Shown here: in pieces, positions 8,620 to 15,456 of the stretch
Layout of the letters: each line of letters opens with the position of its first letter
How positions within the stretch are numbered: position 1 is the stretch's first letter
NCBI GenBank assembly: GCA_023387335.1
Contig: JAEWIF010000048.1
Span: 62,001-126,000, forward strand
Length of the DNA stretch: 64,000 nt
Reading direction: 5' to 3'
DNA from: Pseudomonadota bacterium
GTDB lineage: Bacteria; Pseudomonadota; Gammaproteobacteria; Burkholderiales; Burkholderiaceae_C
The notes under the pieces: generated by a model
The model's input: only the letters and a program-made list of their open reading frames with translations
What the model was told of the DNA's origin: nothing
Database searches by the model: none
Position numbers and translations under genes: made by a program

Positions 8620-8892
8620 TCAGGCGCTGGGCGGCACGTACCCCTGGGCCACGTCGGCCCCGCCGCCGAAGAAGTGCGCCTCCATCTGGCGCTTCAAGTA
8701 TTCGCGGGCGCGCTGGTCCGCGAGGTTCAGCCGGTTCTCGTTGACCAGCATGGTCTGGTGCTTGAGCCAGGCGGCCCAGGCTTCCTTGCTCACGTTGTCG
8801 TAGAGGCGCTTGCCGAGTTCGCCGGGGTAGGGAGGGAAATCCAGGCCTTCGGCTTCGCGGCCGAGCTTGATGCAGTTGACGGTACGCGCCAC
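8620..8892 (-). CDS. Oxidative damage protection / Fe(2+)-trafficking protein (YggX family)
   Basis: A 90-residue cytoplasmic protein of the YggX family, which helps protect or repair Fe-S enzymes and buffers labile iron. Family hallmarks are the N-terminal ARTVNCIKLGREAEGLDFPP with its single conserved Cys, the middle LYDNVSKEAWAAWLKHQTML, and LNLADQRAREYLKRQME. The start is a GTG at 8890-8892; no in-frame ATG fits. Its neighbour downstream is mnmC, and it is divergent from sbp with a 126-bp intergenic region holding the sulfur-response promoter element. Length and ends match the family closely. Confidence 0.93.
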   Translation of the reverse strand: MARTVNCIKLGREAEGLDFPPYPGELGKRLYDNVSKEAWAAWLKHQTMLVNENRLNLADQRAREYLKRQMEAHFFGGGADVAQGYVPPSA

Positions 8893-8922
8893 GGCTTGCT
8901 TTCGGAGAAATGGAGGAATGAG

Positions 8923-8960
8923 CTTATGCGGATATGCAAGTGAGAACTCGGTCGTTCCCT
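8923..8960 (+). promoter_or_regulatory. Putative sulfur-response promoter element upstream of sbp
   Basis: The first 16 bases are identical to the element upstream of cysI (5944-5959). The whole 38 bases match 10544-10581 at 33 of 38 positions. The second part contains GAACTCGGTCGTTC, an imperfect inverted repeat (GAAC-N6-GTTC). Downstream, GAAGAATG is also shared with the third copy and may mark the -10/transcription start zone. The sbp ATG is at 9019 behind an AGGAG at 9007-9011. Regulation by a CysB-type protein is inferred. Confidence 0.6.
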
Positions 8961-9018
8961 TCCTGCGTGCCGGCTCGAAGAATGCGCCCCATCCATTGAC
9001 GAGAACAGGAGCGACTCC

Positions 9019-10032
9019 ATGAGCCTTCGACGCGACTTTATCAAGATTCCCCTGGCCGCCGCGCTGGTGGCGGCGCTGCCCGCCCTGGCGCAGCAGCCCG
9101 CCGTGACGCTGCTGAACGTGTCGTACGACCCCACGCGCGAGTTCTACGTGGAGTTCAACACCGCCTTCCAGAAGTACTGGAAGGCCAAGGCCGGCCAGGA
9201 CGTGACGATCAAGCAGTCGCACGGCGGCTCGGGCAAGCAGGCCCGCTCGGTCATCGACGGGCTGGATGCCGACGTGGCCACGCTGGCGCTGGCCGGCGAC
9301 ACCGATGCACTGGTGAAGAACGGCGGCTGGATCAGGGAAGGCTGGCAGAAGCGCCTGCCGCACAACTCGTCGCCGTACACGTCGACCATCGTGCTGGTGG
9401 TGCGCGCGGGCAACCCCAAGGGCATCAAGGACTGGGACGACCTGGTCAAGCCCGGCGTGAGCGTGATCACGCCCAACCCCAAGACCTCGGGCGGCGCGCG
9501 CTGGAACTACCTGGCCGCGTGGGAGTTCGCCAGGCGCAAGTACGGTGGCGATGCCAAGGCGCGCGACTTCGTGGCGCGCCTCTATGGCAACGTGCCGGTG
9601 CTGGACACGGGCGCGCGCGGCTCCACCATCACCTTCGCTCAGCGCAACCAGGGCGACGTGCTGATCGCGTGGGAGAACGAGGCCTACCTGCTGGAAAAGG
9701 AATTCGGCGCGAAGTTCGACGTGGTCGCGCCGTCGGTGTCGATCCTGGCCGAGCCGGCCGTCGCGGTGGTCGATCGCAACGTCGACAGGAAGGGCACGCG
9801 CGCCGTCGCCGAGGAGTACCTGAAGTTCCTGTATTCCGAGGAAGGCCAGGACATCGCCGGCAAGCACTTCTACCGGCCCGCGGTCTCGCAGAAGGCGCAG
9901 GCCAGGTACGCCAGCCAGTTCCCCAAGCTGAACCTGTTCACCGTGGACCAGGCGTTCGGGGGCTGGGACAGGGTCGCGAAGGAGCACTTCGCGGACGGCG
10001 CGCAGTTCGACCAGATCTACACGCGCAAGTGA
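9019..10032 (+). CDS. sbp: Periplasmic sulfate-binding protein (Sbp)
   Basis: High-affinity sulfate (or thiosulfate) receptor for the CysTWA ABC importer; 337 residues. A signal peptide with RRDFIKIPLAAALVAALPALAQ precedes the mature protein. Family signatures are LNVSYDPTREFYVEFN, QSHGGSGKQARSVIDGLDAD (anion-binding loop), TPNPKTSGGARWNYLAAW and GDVLIAWENEAYLL. A clear AGGAG ribosome-binding site precedes the ATG. The permease and ATPase genes cysT, cysW and cysA do not follow; a repeat and an unrelated minus-strand membrane gene lie downstream, so the transporter must be completed from elsewhere. The promoter region shares an element with cysI, consistent with induction under sulfur limitation. 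Confidence 0.95.
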   Translation: MSLRRDFIKIPLAAALVAALPALAQQPAVTLLNVSYDPTREFYVEFNTAFQKYWKAKAGQDVTIKQSHGGSGKQARSVIDGLDADVATLALAGDTDALVKNGGWIREGWQKRLPHNSSPYTSTIVLVVRAGNPKGIKDWDDLVKPGVSVITPNPKTSGGARWNYLAAWEFARRKYGGDAKARDFVARLYGNVPVLDTGARGSTITFAQRNQGDVLIAWENEAYLLEKEFGAKFDVVAPSVSILAEPAVAVVDRNVDRKGTRAVAEEYLKFLYSEEGQDIAGKHFYRPAVSQKAQARYASQFPKLNLFTVDQAFGGWDRVAKEHFADGAQFDQIYTRK

Positions 10033-10041
10033 CGCGTCAGC

Positions 10042-10070
10042 GTCATCCCCGCGGAGGCGGGGATCCAGGG
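10042..10070 (+). repeat. REP-like palindromic intergenic repeat
   Basis: GTCATCCCCGCG followed by GAGG and CGGGGATCCAGGG forms a short hairpin between the sbp stop and the 3' end of the DUF4345 gene. Related units occur at 36203-36226 and as an inverted pair at 61619-61693. This kind of unit is a widespread dispersed repeat in proteobacteria. Here it lies between convergent genes and might also act as a bidirectional terminator. Confidence 0.7.
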
Positions 10071-10078
10071 CTTCCTTG

Positions 10079-10498
10079 TCAACTGCGGTTGGCGCGCCAG
10101 TGGCTGACCGCGATCACCACCGCCAGCAGCAGCTCCGGGATCAGGTAGCCCAGCCACACCGCGGCCGGCTGCGGCAGCCCGACCTGGGAGATGGACACCA
10201 GCCGGCCGAGGCCGGCCAGAAGCACGCCCAGCGCGATCAGGTAGACCAGCGCGCCCTGGCGCCGGATGGTCGCGGCCGCCCACAGGCTGGTGAAGCCGCT
10301 GCCGAGGTACACGCCCGCCAGGAACCGGTGCACGTTGTCCAGGCGCGGCGTCGTGTCCGGCTGCCCGAGGTACATCTGCAGGCAGCCGCCGAGCACGGCG
10401 ATCACGCCGATCAAGAACAACGCCGCTCGGGTGACCTGCTGCGAGGTGCGCAAGGGCAGCGGGGCGGTGGCGCCGGGGTGCTCGAGGGTGGCTTGCAT
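10079..10498 (-). CDS. DUF4345-like four-helix membrane protein
   Basis: A 139-residue integral membrane protein with four predicted transmembrane helices (about residues 23-42, 62-80, 84-101 and 113-132). The line between helix 1 and 2, YLGQPDTTPRLDNVHRFLAGVYLG, resembles the DUF4345 family; this family call is by overall pattern and is not certain. No enzymatic motif is visible. It converges on sbp across a REP-like repeat. The sulfur-type promoter copy at 10544-10581 lies 45-83 bp upstream of its start but points the other way, as the cysI copy also does, so the gene could belong to the same regulon. Function unknown. Confidence 0.7.
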   Translation of the reverse strand: MQATLEHPGATAPLPLRTSQQVTRAALFLIGVIAVLGGCLQMYLGQPDTTPRLDNVHRFLAGVYLGSGFTSLWAAATIRRQGALVYLIALGVLLAGLGRLVSISQVGLPQPAAVWLGYLIPELLLAVVIAVSHWRANRS

Positions 10499-10543
10499 GG
10501 CAGCCTCCTGGGCTGAGTGAGGGGTCCGCGAAGCTTAGATGTG

Positions 10544-10581
10544 CTTGTGCGGGTAACCAAGTGAGAACTCTGTCGTTCCCT
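10544..10581 (+). promoter_or_regulatory. Second copy of the sbp promoter element, orphan
   Basis: These 38 bases match the sbp element at 8923-8960 in 33 positions, including an almost unbroken 23-base stretch (10559-10581, one mismatch). The shared downstream GAAGAATG is also kept. On the plus strand it leads into an ATG at 10613 that opens only a stub before the antisense 3' end of the TauE gene. It may be a leftover promoter of a deleted sulfur gene, or may serve the minus-strand gene that starts at 10498. Confidence 0.55.
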
Positions 10582-10612
10582 CGCGTGCGCGCTGCCGGAA
10601 GAATGAGCCGCC

Positions 10613-10674
10613 ATGTCCCACCCCGCATCCCGGCTCCTCGAGGTCACCGCGTTCGCCTGGGGGCTGGCGCGCGT
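10613..10674 (+). pseudogene. Possible 5' stub of a lost sulfur-regulated gene
   Basis: An ATG 31 bp after the duplicated promoter element opens a frame beginning MSHPASRLLEVTAFAWGLA. After about 20 codons the frame runs antisense into the 3' end of the TauE/SafE gene (stop at 10675), where its residues look like a shadow. I do not recognise the 20 residues. A deletion that joined the 5' end of one gene to the 3' end of another would give this picture. It could also be a chance open frame. Confidence 0.25.
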
Positions 10675-11397
10675 TCAACGCGCCGCCGCCCACAGCATCG
10701 TGAGTGCCGAAACCACCAGCAGTCCATCGATGAGGAGGCGGAACGTCTCCGGCGCGAGGCGCAGCACCACGTGCCGCCCCGCGAAGGCGCCCGCCATCAG
10801 GGAGGAGCCGGCCACCAGGCCTTCCAGCACCACCTTGCCCGGCAGCGCCGACGAGGCCGCGAAGGTCGCGACCTTGGTGGCGTACACCGCCAGCGAGGCC
10901 AGCGCCTCGGTGCCCAGCAGCCCGCCGCGGTCCAGGCCGTAGGCGGTGAACAGCGGCACCTGCAGCGGGCCGGTGGAGACCACGATGCCGGTCAGGAAGC
11001 CCAGCGGCGCGGCCAGCAGCGCCAGCTGGAAAAGGGAGAGCCGGAATCCCGACTGCGCCAGCCGCCGCCGGCCCGGCACCATCGCCAGGAAGAAGATGCC
11101 GAGCGCGGCCTCGGCCCAGCCCGCCGGGATGGCCAGCAGCGTGCGCACGCCGAGCGCGGCGCAGGGCAGGGCGGCGATGCAGAAGGTCGCGGCGGCCCGC
11201 CAGTCCACCTCGCGGTACCAGGCGATCACCCGCCCCAGGTTGCCCATGAAGGCGGCGATGGCCATCACCGGAACCGCTTCCACCGGCCCCCAGGCCAGCA
11301 CCAGGATGGGCATGAGCACGATCGACGAGCCGGTGCCCACGATGCCGCCCAGCGTTCCGCCCAGGAGACCGAACACCAGGACCAGCAGGTAGTCCAT
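10675..11397 (-). CDS. TauE/SafE family sulfite exporter-like permease
   Basis: A 240-residue polytopic inner-membrane protein with about seven to eight hydrophobic helices. The N-terminal FGLLGGTLGGIVGTGSSIVL (glycine-rich GxxxGxxGxGG-like motif) and the repeated half-transporter layout are typical of TauE/SafE (DUF81) permeases, which export sulfite, sulfoacetate or other organic anions. The ATG at 11395-11397 starts directly at the first helix; an in-frame start 15 codons upstream gives an unlikely charged leader. Its place among sulfur genes (sbp, epsC) supports an anion linked to sulfur metabolism, but the substrate cannot be read from sequence. Confidence 0.85.
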   Translation of the reverse strand: MDYLLVLVFGLLGGTLGGIVGTGSSIVLMPILVLAWGPVEAVPVMAIAAFMGNLGRVIAWYREVDWRAAATFCIAALPCAALGVRTLLAIPAGWAEAALGIFFLAMVPGRRRLAQSGFRLSLFQLALLAAPLGFLTGIVVSTGPLQVPLFTAYGLDRGGLLGTEALASLAVYATKVATFAASSALPGKVVLEGLVAGSSLMAGAFAGRHVVLRLAPETFRLLIDGLLVVSALTMLWAAAR

Positions 11398-11525
11398 CAG
11401 GGGCGGGCGGGCGCGTAGCTCAGCATGACCGCACTCTAGCAAGCCGGACGGGCTTGTCCGTACCGGCCGTGGGTGCGCTGCTTCTCCGGTATCGTCGCGG
11501 TCCCGAATCGACGGAACCGCACACC

Positions 11526-12434
11526 ATGACCAGCTTCGACATCGCCGACCTCGTGCAGGGCCTGCGCGCCGCGCGCGGCGAATGGCGCGACTCGCAGGGC
11601 CGCGCCCGCGAGAACGGCGGCCGCGAACTGCCGTCGCCCCAGGCGCTGGAGCGCATCGTCGAGCAGCTCAAGGGCGCCCTGTTCCCCATGCGGCTGGGTC
11701 CGCCCGACCTGCGCAACGAGACCGAGGACTTCTACGTCGGCCACACGACCGACGCCGCGCTGCGCGCGCTGCACGCGCAGGTCTGCCTGGAGGTGCGCCA
11801 CGCCGCCCGTCACGCGGAAGGCGGCGCCGATGTCGCGCAGGACCGCGCGTCCACCCTGGTGCGTGAGTTCGCGCAGTCGCTGCCCGCCATCCGCAGGCTG
11901 CTCGACACCGACGTGCTGGCCGCCTGGCAGGGCGACCCGGCCGCGCGCAGCGTCGACGAGGTGCTGCTGTGCTATCCCGGCGTGCTGGCGATGATCCACC
12001 ACCGCCTGGCGCATCGCCTGTACGAGCTGGGCCTGCCGCTGCTGGCGCGCATCGTGGCCGAGATCGCGCACAGCCGCACCGGCATCGACATCCATCCCGG
12101 CGCCACCATCGGGCGCGGCTTCTTCATCGACCACGGCACCGGCGTCGTGATCGGCGAGACGGCGGTGATCGGCGAGCGGGTGCGGCTCTACCAGAACGTG
12201 ACGCTGGGCGCCAAGCGGTTCCCGGTGGCGGAGGACGGCAAGCTCACCAAGGGCCTGCCGCGCCATCCGATCCTGGAGGACGACGTCGTGATCTACGCCG
12301 GCGCCACCGTGCTGGGCCGCGTCACCATCGGCAAGGGCGCGGTGATCGGCGGCAACGTGTGGGTGACGCACGACGTGCCGGCGGGCGGCAGCGTGGCGCA
12401 GGCCCGCAGCGACGAAGGCCGCGGGGTCAACTGA
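11526..12434 (+). CDS. epsC: Serine O-acetyltransferase, EpsC type
   Basis: Makes O-acetylserine from serine and acetyl-CoA, the carbon acceptor for sulfide in cysteine synthesis; 302 residues. The N-terminal helical domain (1-170) is followed by a left-handed beta-helix of hexapeptide repeats (about 185-290): GIDIHPGATIGRGFFIDHGT, VVIGETAVIGERVRLYQNVT and VIYAGATVLGRVTIGKGAVI. The H158-type catalytic His context DHGTG is present. It is longer at the N-terminus than enteric CysE and fits the EpsC subfamily. The ATG at 11526 starts the family N-terminus. Together with the cys operon it completes much of the cysteine pathway in this region; the O-acetylserine sulfhydrylase is not in the window. 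Confidence 0.93.
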   Translation: MTSFDIADLVQGLRAARGEWRDSQGRARENGGRELPSPQALERIVEQLKGALFPMRLGPPDLRNETEDFYVGHTTDAALRALHAQVCLEVRHAARHAEGGADVAQDRASTLVREFAQSLPAIRRLLDTDVLAAWQGDPAARSVDEVLLCYPGVLAMIHHRLAHRLYELGLPLLARIVAEIAHSRTGIDIHPGATIGRGFFIDHGTGVVIGETAVIGERVRLYQNVTLGAKRFPVAEDGKLTKGLPRHPILEDDVVIYAGATVLGRVTIGKGAVIGGNVWVTHDVPAGGSVAQARSDEGRGVN

Positions 12435-12450
12435 GGAAGAAGGGAGCGCT

Positions 12451-12666
12451 TCAGCGCTTCTTCGAGGCGCCGGGCCCTTCGCGCTCGGCGCGCCGGCCGA
12501 TCTGGCCGTAGATCTCGGCATGCAGGCGGTCGGCCTGCTCGCGCAATCTCCTCGCACGATCGCGATGCGGCTGGCCCGCCTCGCCTTGCTGCGCGGCCTG
12601 CAGTTCGGCCTCGCGCGCGGCTCCATGCGCGGCGCCCCAGCGCTGGAGTTGTTCGACCTGGTTCAT
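12451..12666 (-). CDS. Small charged helical protein
   Basis: A 71-residue protein beginning MNQVEQLQRWGAAHGAARE. It is rich in Glu, Gln, Arg and Ala in a pattern that predicts one long amphipathic helix, with a basic end (GASKKR). No signal peptide or membrane segment. It sits 16 bp from the end of epsC, tail-to-tail. I do not recognise a family with certainty; similar short Gln/Glu/Ala/Arg proteins occur as hypothetical genes in Comamonadaceae. The ATG at 12664-12666 was chosen over one 14 codons upstream because the extra leader has no protein-like pattern. Confidence 0.5.
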   Translation of the reverse strand: MNQVEQLQRWGAAHGAAREAELQAAQQGEAGQPHRDRARRLREQADRLHAEIYGQIGRRAEREGPGASKKR

Positions 12667-12758
12667 GTGTACGTGAGTCCCTGAGCGGATTTCTTCTGTG
12701 CGCGGCAAGCGGCGTTCCCACGCGGCCGGCCCCTCCCGAGGACCGGCCGCGTGACCGC

Positions 12759-13124
12759 TTAGCGGGAAGGCGAGGTCGTCACGCCACCCGAAGCGGAGGA
12801 GCCGGTGCTGCCGCTGGTGCCGGAGCTGCTGCTCGTGCCCGCGGAACCGCCGGTGCCGCTCGAGGTGCTGCCGCTGCCGGAGGGCATGGTGGACGTCGAA
12901 CCGCCGGAGGAGCCCATGCCCGAGCGGGTGCTCGAAGACGAGGAGCCGCCGGAGCCGGTGCTGGGGGACGAAGCCGACGACGAGCCCGAGGGGCCGTAGC
13001 TGCCGGAGGCGGAGCCGCCGGTGGAGCCCATGCCCGACGCGGTGCCGGTGGTGCTGCCCGAGCCCGAGGTGCCGCAGGCGGCGAGGGCGGCGGTACAGGC
13101 GATCGCGAGGACGTATTTCATCAT
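12759..13124 (-). CDS. Ser/Gly/Thr-rich low-complexity lipoprotein
   Basis: A 121-residue precursor starting MMKYVLAIACTAALAACGTS: a short signal peptide with lipobox ALAAC (lipid-modified Cys at residue 17). The mature chain is almost wholly Ser, Gly and Thr with scattered Met and Pro, and ends GGVTTSPSR. No globular domain. AAAGGA precedes the double ATG by about 11 bases. The sequence is repetitive but has no exact tandem period, so it looks like selected composition rather than a replication artefact. A second exported Ser/Gly/Thr-rich protein occurs at 41015. Probably an extracytoplasmic surface or spacer protein; function unknown. Confidence 0.7.
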   Translation of the reverse strand: MMKYVLAIACTAALAACGTSGSGSTTGTASGMGSTGGSASGSYGPSGSSSASSPSTGSGGSSSSSTRSGMGSSGGSTSTMPSGSGSTSSGTGGSAGTSSSSGTSGSTGSSASGGVTTSPSR

Positions 13125-13398
13125 TTGCTTGGTTCCTTTCAGATCATCCGGCGCAGGCGATCTGCCTGCACCTCTGTTCACCTTGCCTCGCGGCTCGTGT
13201 GGGAGAAAGTACCAGCTGCCCGGCATCCGGGTCGGACCAGGCGTGGCGCTCCTGTACGCCTTCTCTTACGCCCGTGCCTCAGCGGAGGCCTCGCACCGGG
13301 GCGGTGGTGCGACATCCATCTCCAGTCGTTTCGCGCGGCGGTCCGTGGCGCGTGCGTTGCCCAGAATGGTCGTCATCCCGTACTTCATCCGACTTGCC

Positions 13399-13962
13399 AT
13401 GGCCTCCAACCAGTACCGCATCGCCGTCCTCGTGGGCAGCATCCGCAAGGACTCCTTCAACCGCAAGCTGGCGCTCGCCATCGCGAAGATGGCGCCGCAG
13501 GACTTCAGCTTCGAGCATTGCGCCATCCACGACCTGCCCCTCTACAACCAGGACGACGACGCCAACCAGGCCGAGCCGGTGCGCCGGCTCAAGAACGAGA
13601 TCAGCAAGGCGCAAGGCGTCCTGTTCGTCACGCCGGAATACAACCGCTCGGTGCCCGGCGTGCTGAAGAACGCCATCGACCACGCGTCGCGGCCGTATGG
13701 CCAGAGCGCGTTCGCCGGCAAGGCGGCCGGCATCATCGGCATCTCCGTCGGCGCCATCGGCACCGCGATGGCGCAGCAGCACCTGCGCAACACGCTGGCC
13801 TACCTGGACATGCCCACGCTGGGCCAGCCCGAGGCCTTCGTGCAGAACAAGGAAGGCCTGCTCCTTCCCGACGGCGGGATCGGCGTCGAGAGCACCCGCA
13901 AGTTCCTGCAGGGCTGGGTGGACAAGTACGTGGCGTGGGTGAAGATCCACGCGAAGATGTAG
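13399..13962 (+). CDS. NADPH-dependent FMN reductase (ChrR/YieF-like)
   Basis: A 187-residue flavodoxin-fold oxidoreductase. The FMN phosphate loop is VLVGSIRKDSFNRKLALAIA near residue 10, and the flavin-ring motif is VTPEYNRSVPGVLKNAIDH near residue 75. These are characteristic of the NADPH-dependent FMN reductase / NAD(P)H quinone reductase family (ChrR, YieF, azoreductase-like). It probably reduces quinones, chromate or nitro/azo compounds through bound FMN in the cytoplasm. The ATG at 13399 begins the conserved N-terminus; a longer open frame upstream overlaps the lipoprotein promoter and is not supported. Stands alone, tail-to-tail with glgA. Confidence 0.9.
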   Translation: MASNQYRIAVLVGSIRKDSFNRKLALAIAKMAPQDFSFEHCAIHDLPLYNQDDDANQAEPVRRLKNEISKAQGVLFVTPEYNRSVPGVLKNAIDHASRPYGQSAFAGKAAGIIGISVGAIGTAMAQQHLRNTLAYLDMPTLGQPEAFVQNKEGLLLPDGGIGVESTRKFLQGWVDKYVAWVKIHAKM

Positions 13963-13974
13963 CGCGCGAGGACT

Positions 13975-15456
13975 TCAGGGCGTGCTGAAGAACCGCGGCC
14001 GCGCCCGTTCGATCGCCTGCCCGTACACCTCGATGTAGCGCCGCGCGCTCGCTTCCCAGCCGAACGGCCGGGCCATGCCGTTGGCCTGCAGGCGGCGCCA
14101 CAGCGTCGGTTGCTTCCATGTCGCGCGCAGCCGCGTGATCGCGTCGGCGAAGCCGTCGGCGTCCTGCGACCGCATGACGAAGCCGGTGCCTTGCGCCGGA
14201 TCGGCCGTGGCGTCCACCACCGAGTCCACCAGCCCGCCCACGCCGCCCACCACCGGCGGCGTGCCGTAGGCCTGGCTGTACATCTGGTTGAGGCCGCAGG
14301 GCTCGAAGCGCGAGGGCATCAGGAAGCAATCGGCGCCCGCTTCGATCAGGTGCGCGAGCGGCTCGCTGAATCCCACCGTGACGCTCATGGACCTGGGCGA
14401 GCGCGCCGCCGCTTCCGACAGCGCCTGCTGCAGGCCCGGATCGCCGGTGCCCAGCACCACGACCTGGCCGCCGCCCTGCAGCAGCAGTTCGATCTGGCCC
14501 AGCAGCAGGTCGATGCCCTTCTGCGAGGTGAGCCGGCTCACCAGCCCGAACAGCAGCGCGGCCGGGTCCGCATCCAGGCCGCACTGCGCCTGCAGCGCCG
14601 CCTTGTTGCGCGCCTTGCCCGCGAAGTCGCCGGGGCGGAAGCGGTGCGGCAGCAGCGGATCCGTGGCCGGGTTCCACACCTGCAGGTCGATGCCGTTCAG
14701 GATGCCGGTGAGCCGGTCGGCGCGCGAACGCAGCACGCCGTCCAGGCCGACGCCGAATTCCGCGGTCTGGATCTCGCGCGCGTAGTTCGGGCTGACGGTG
14801 GTGATCGCCTGCGCGAACTGCAGGCCCGCCTTCAGCATCGACAGCTGGCCCCAGAACTCCACGCCGTCCATGCCGCGCCAGTGGCTGGGGATCTCCAGCC
14901 GGTCGGCCTGGTCCATCGGGAACACCCCCTGGAACGCCAGGTTGTGGATGGTGACCACCGAGGCGGCCACCGCTTCGTGCGCATTGCGTTCGCGCGCCTG
15001 CGCCAGGTACAGCGGCGCCAGCGCGCAGGGCCAGTCGTTGGCGTGGACGACGTCGGCCTGCCAGCCCCCCACCGGGCTCTGCGTCGTGCCCAGCAGCGCG
15101 GCCACGTGGCTGAGGAAGCCGAAGCGCATCGCGTTGTCGGCGTAGTCGTGGCCGGTGTGATCGACGTAAGGGCCGCCAGGCCGCTGGTACAGCGAGGGAC
15201 AGGCCAGCAGCAGCAGCGTGACGCCGTTGTCGGCGCGCACCGGCAGCAGCTGCGCCGCCGGCCATGGACCGGTGGCGGGCAGGTCGATGCCGTCGCCGAC
15301 CTCGCCGCTGACCTTCATGCCGCGATACGCCGGCAACAGCACGCGCACGTCGTGCCCCTGCGCGGCCAGCGCGGAGGGCAGGGCGCCGCTGACGTCACCC
15401 AGGCCGCCGGTCTTCACCCACGGCGCGCATTCGGGCGTGGCGAACAGGATCTTCAT
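13975..15456 (-). CDS. glgA: Glycogen synthase (ADP-glucose type)
   Basis: Transfers glucose from ADP-glucose to the non-reducing end of alpha-1,4-glucan; 493 residues, GT5 family, GT-B fold. The N-terminal FATPECAPWVKTGGLGDVSG contains the ADP-glucose-binding KTGGLGDV motif. HANDW, TIHNLAFQGVFP and NGID follow in the N-domain, and SRLTSQKGIDLLL and MPSRFEPCGLNQMYSQAYGT in the C-domain carry the catalytic Glu/EPCG motif. Last gene of the glycogen/trehalose operon; the ATG at 15454-15456 overlaps the malQ::treY stop by 4 bp. Confidence 0.97.
   Translation of the reverse strand: MKILFATPECAPWVKTGGLGDVSGALPSALAAQGHDVRVLLPAYRGMKVSGEVGDGIDLPATGPWPAAQLLPVRADNGVTLLLLACPSLYQRPGGPYVDHTGHDYADNAMRFGFLSHVAALLGTTQSPVGGWQADVVHANDWPCALAPLYLAQARERNAHEAVAASVVTIHNLAFQGVFPMDQADRLEIPSHWRGMDGVEFWGQLSMLKAGLQFAQAITTVSPNYAREIQTAEFGVGLDGVLRSRADRLTGILNGIDLQVWNPATDPLLPHRFRPGDFAGKARNKAALQAQCGLDADPAALLFGLVSRLTSQKGIDLLLGQIELLLQGGGQVVVLGTGDPGLQQALSEAAARSPRSMSVTVGFSEPLAHLIEAGADCFLMPSRFEPCGLNQMYSQAYGTPPVVGGVGGLVDSVVDATADPAQGTGFVMRSQDADGFADAITRLRATWKQPTLWRRLQANGMARPFGWEASARRYIEVYGQAIERARPRFFSTP

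Noticed and set aside
12780..13075. Repeated Ser/Gly codons suspected to be a CRISPR or tandem repeat array
   Set aside because: There is no constant repeat unit or spacer length; the pattern is explained by a low-complexity coding sequence with a lipoprotein signal.
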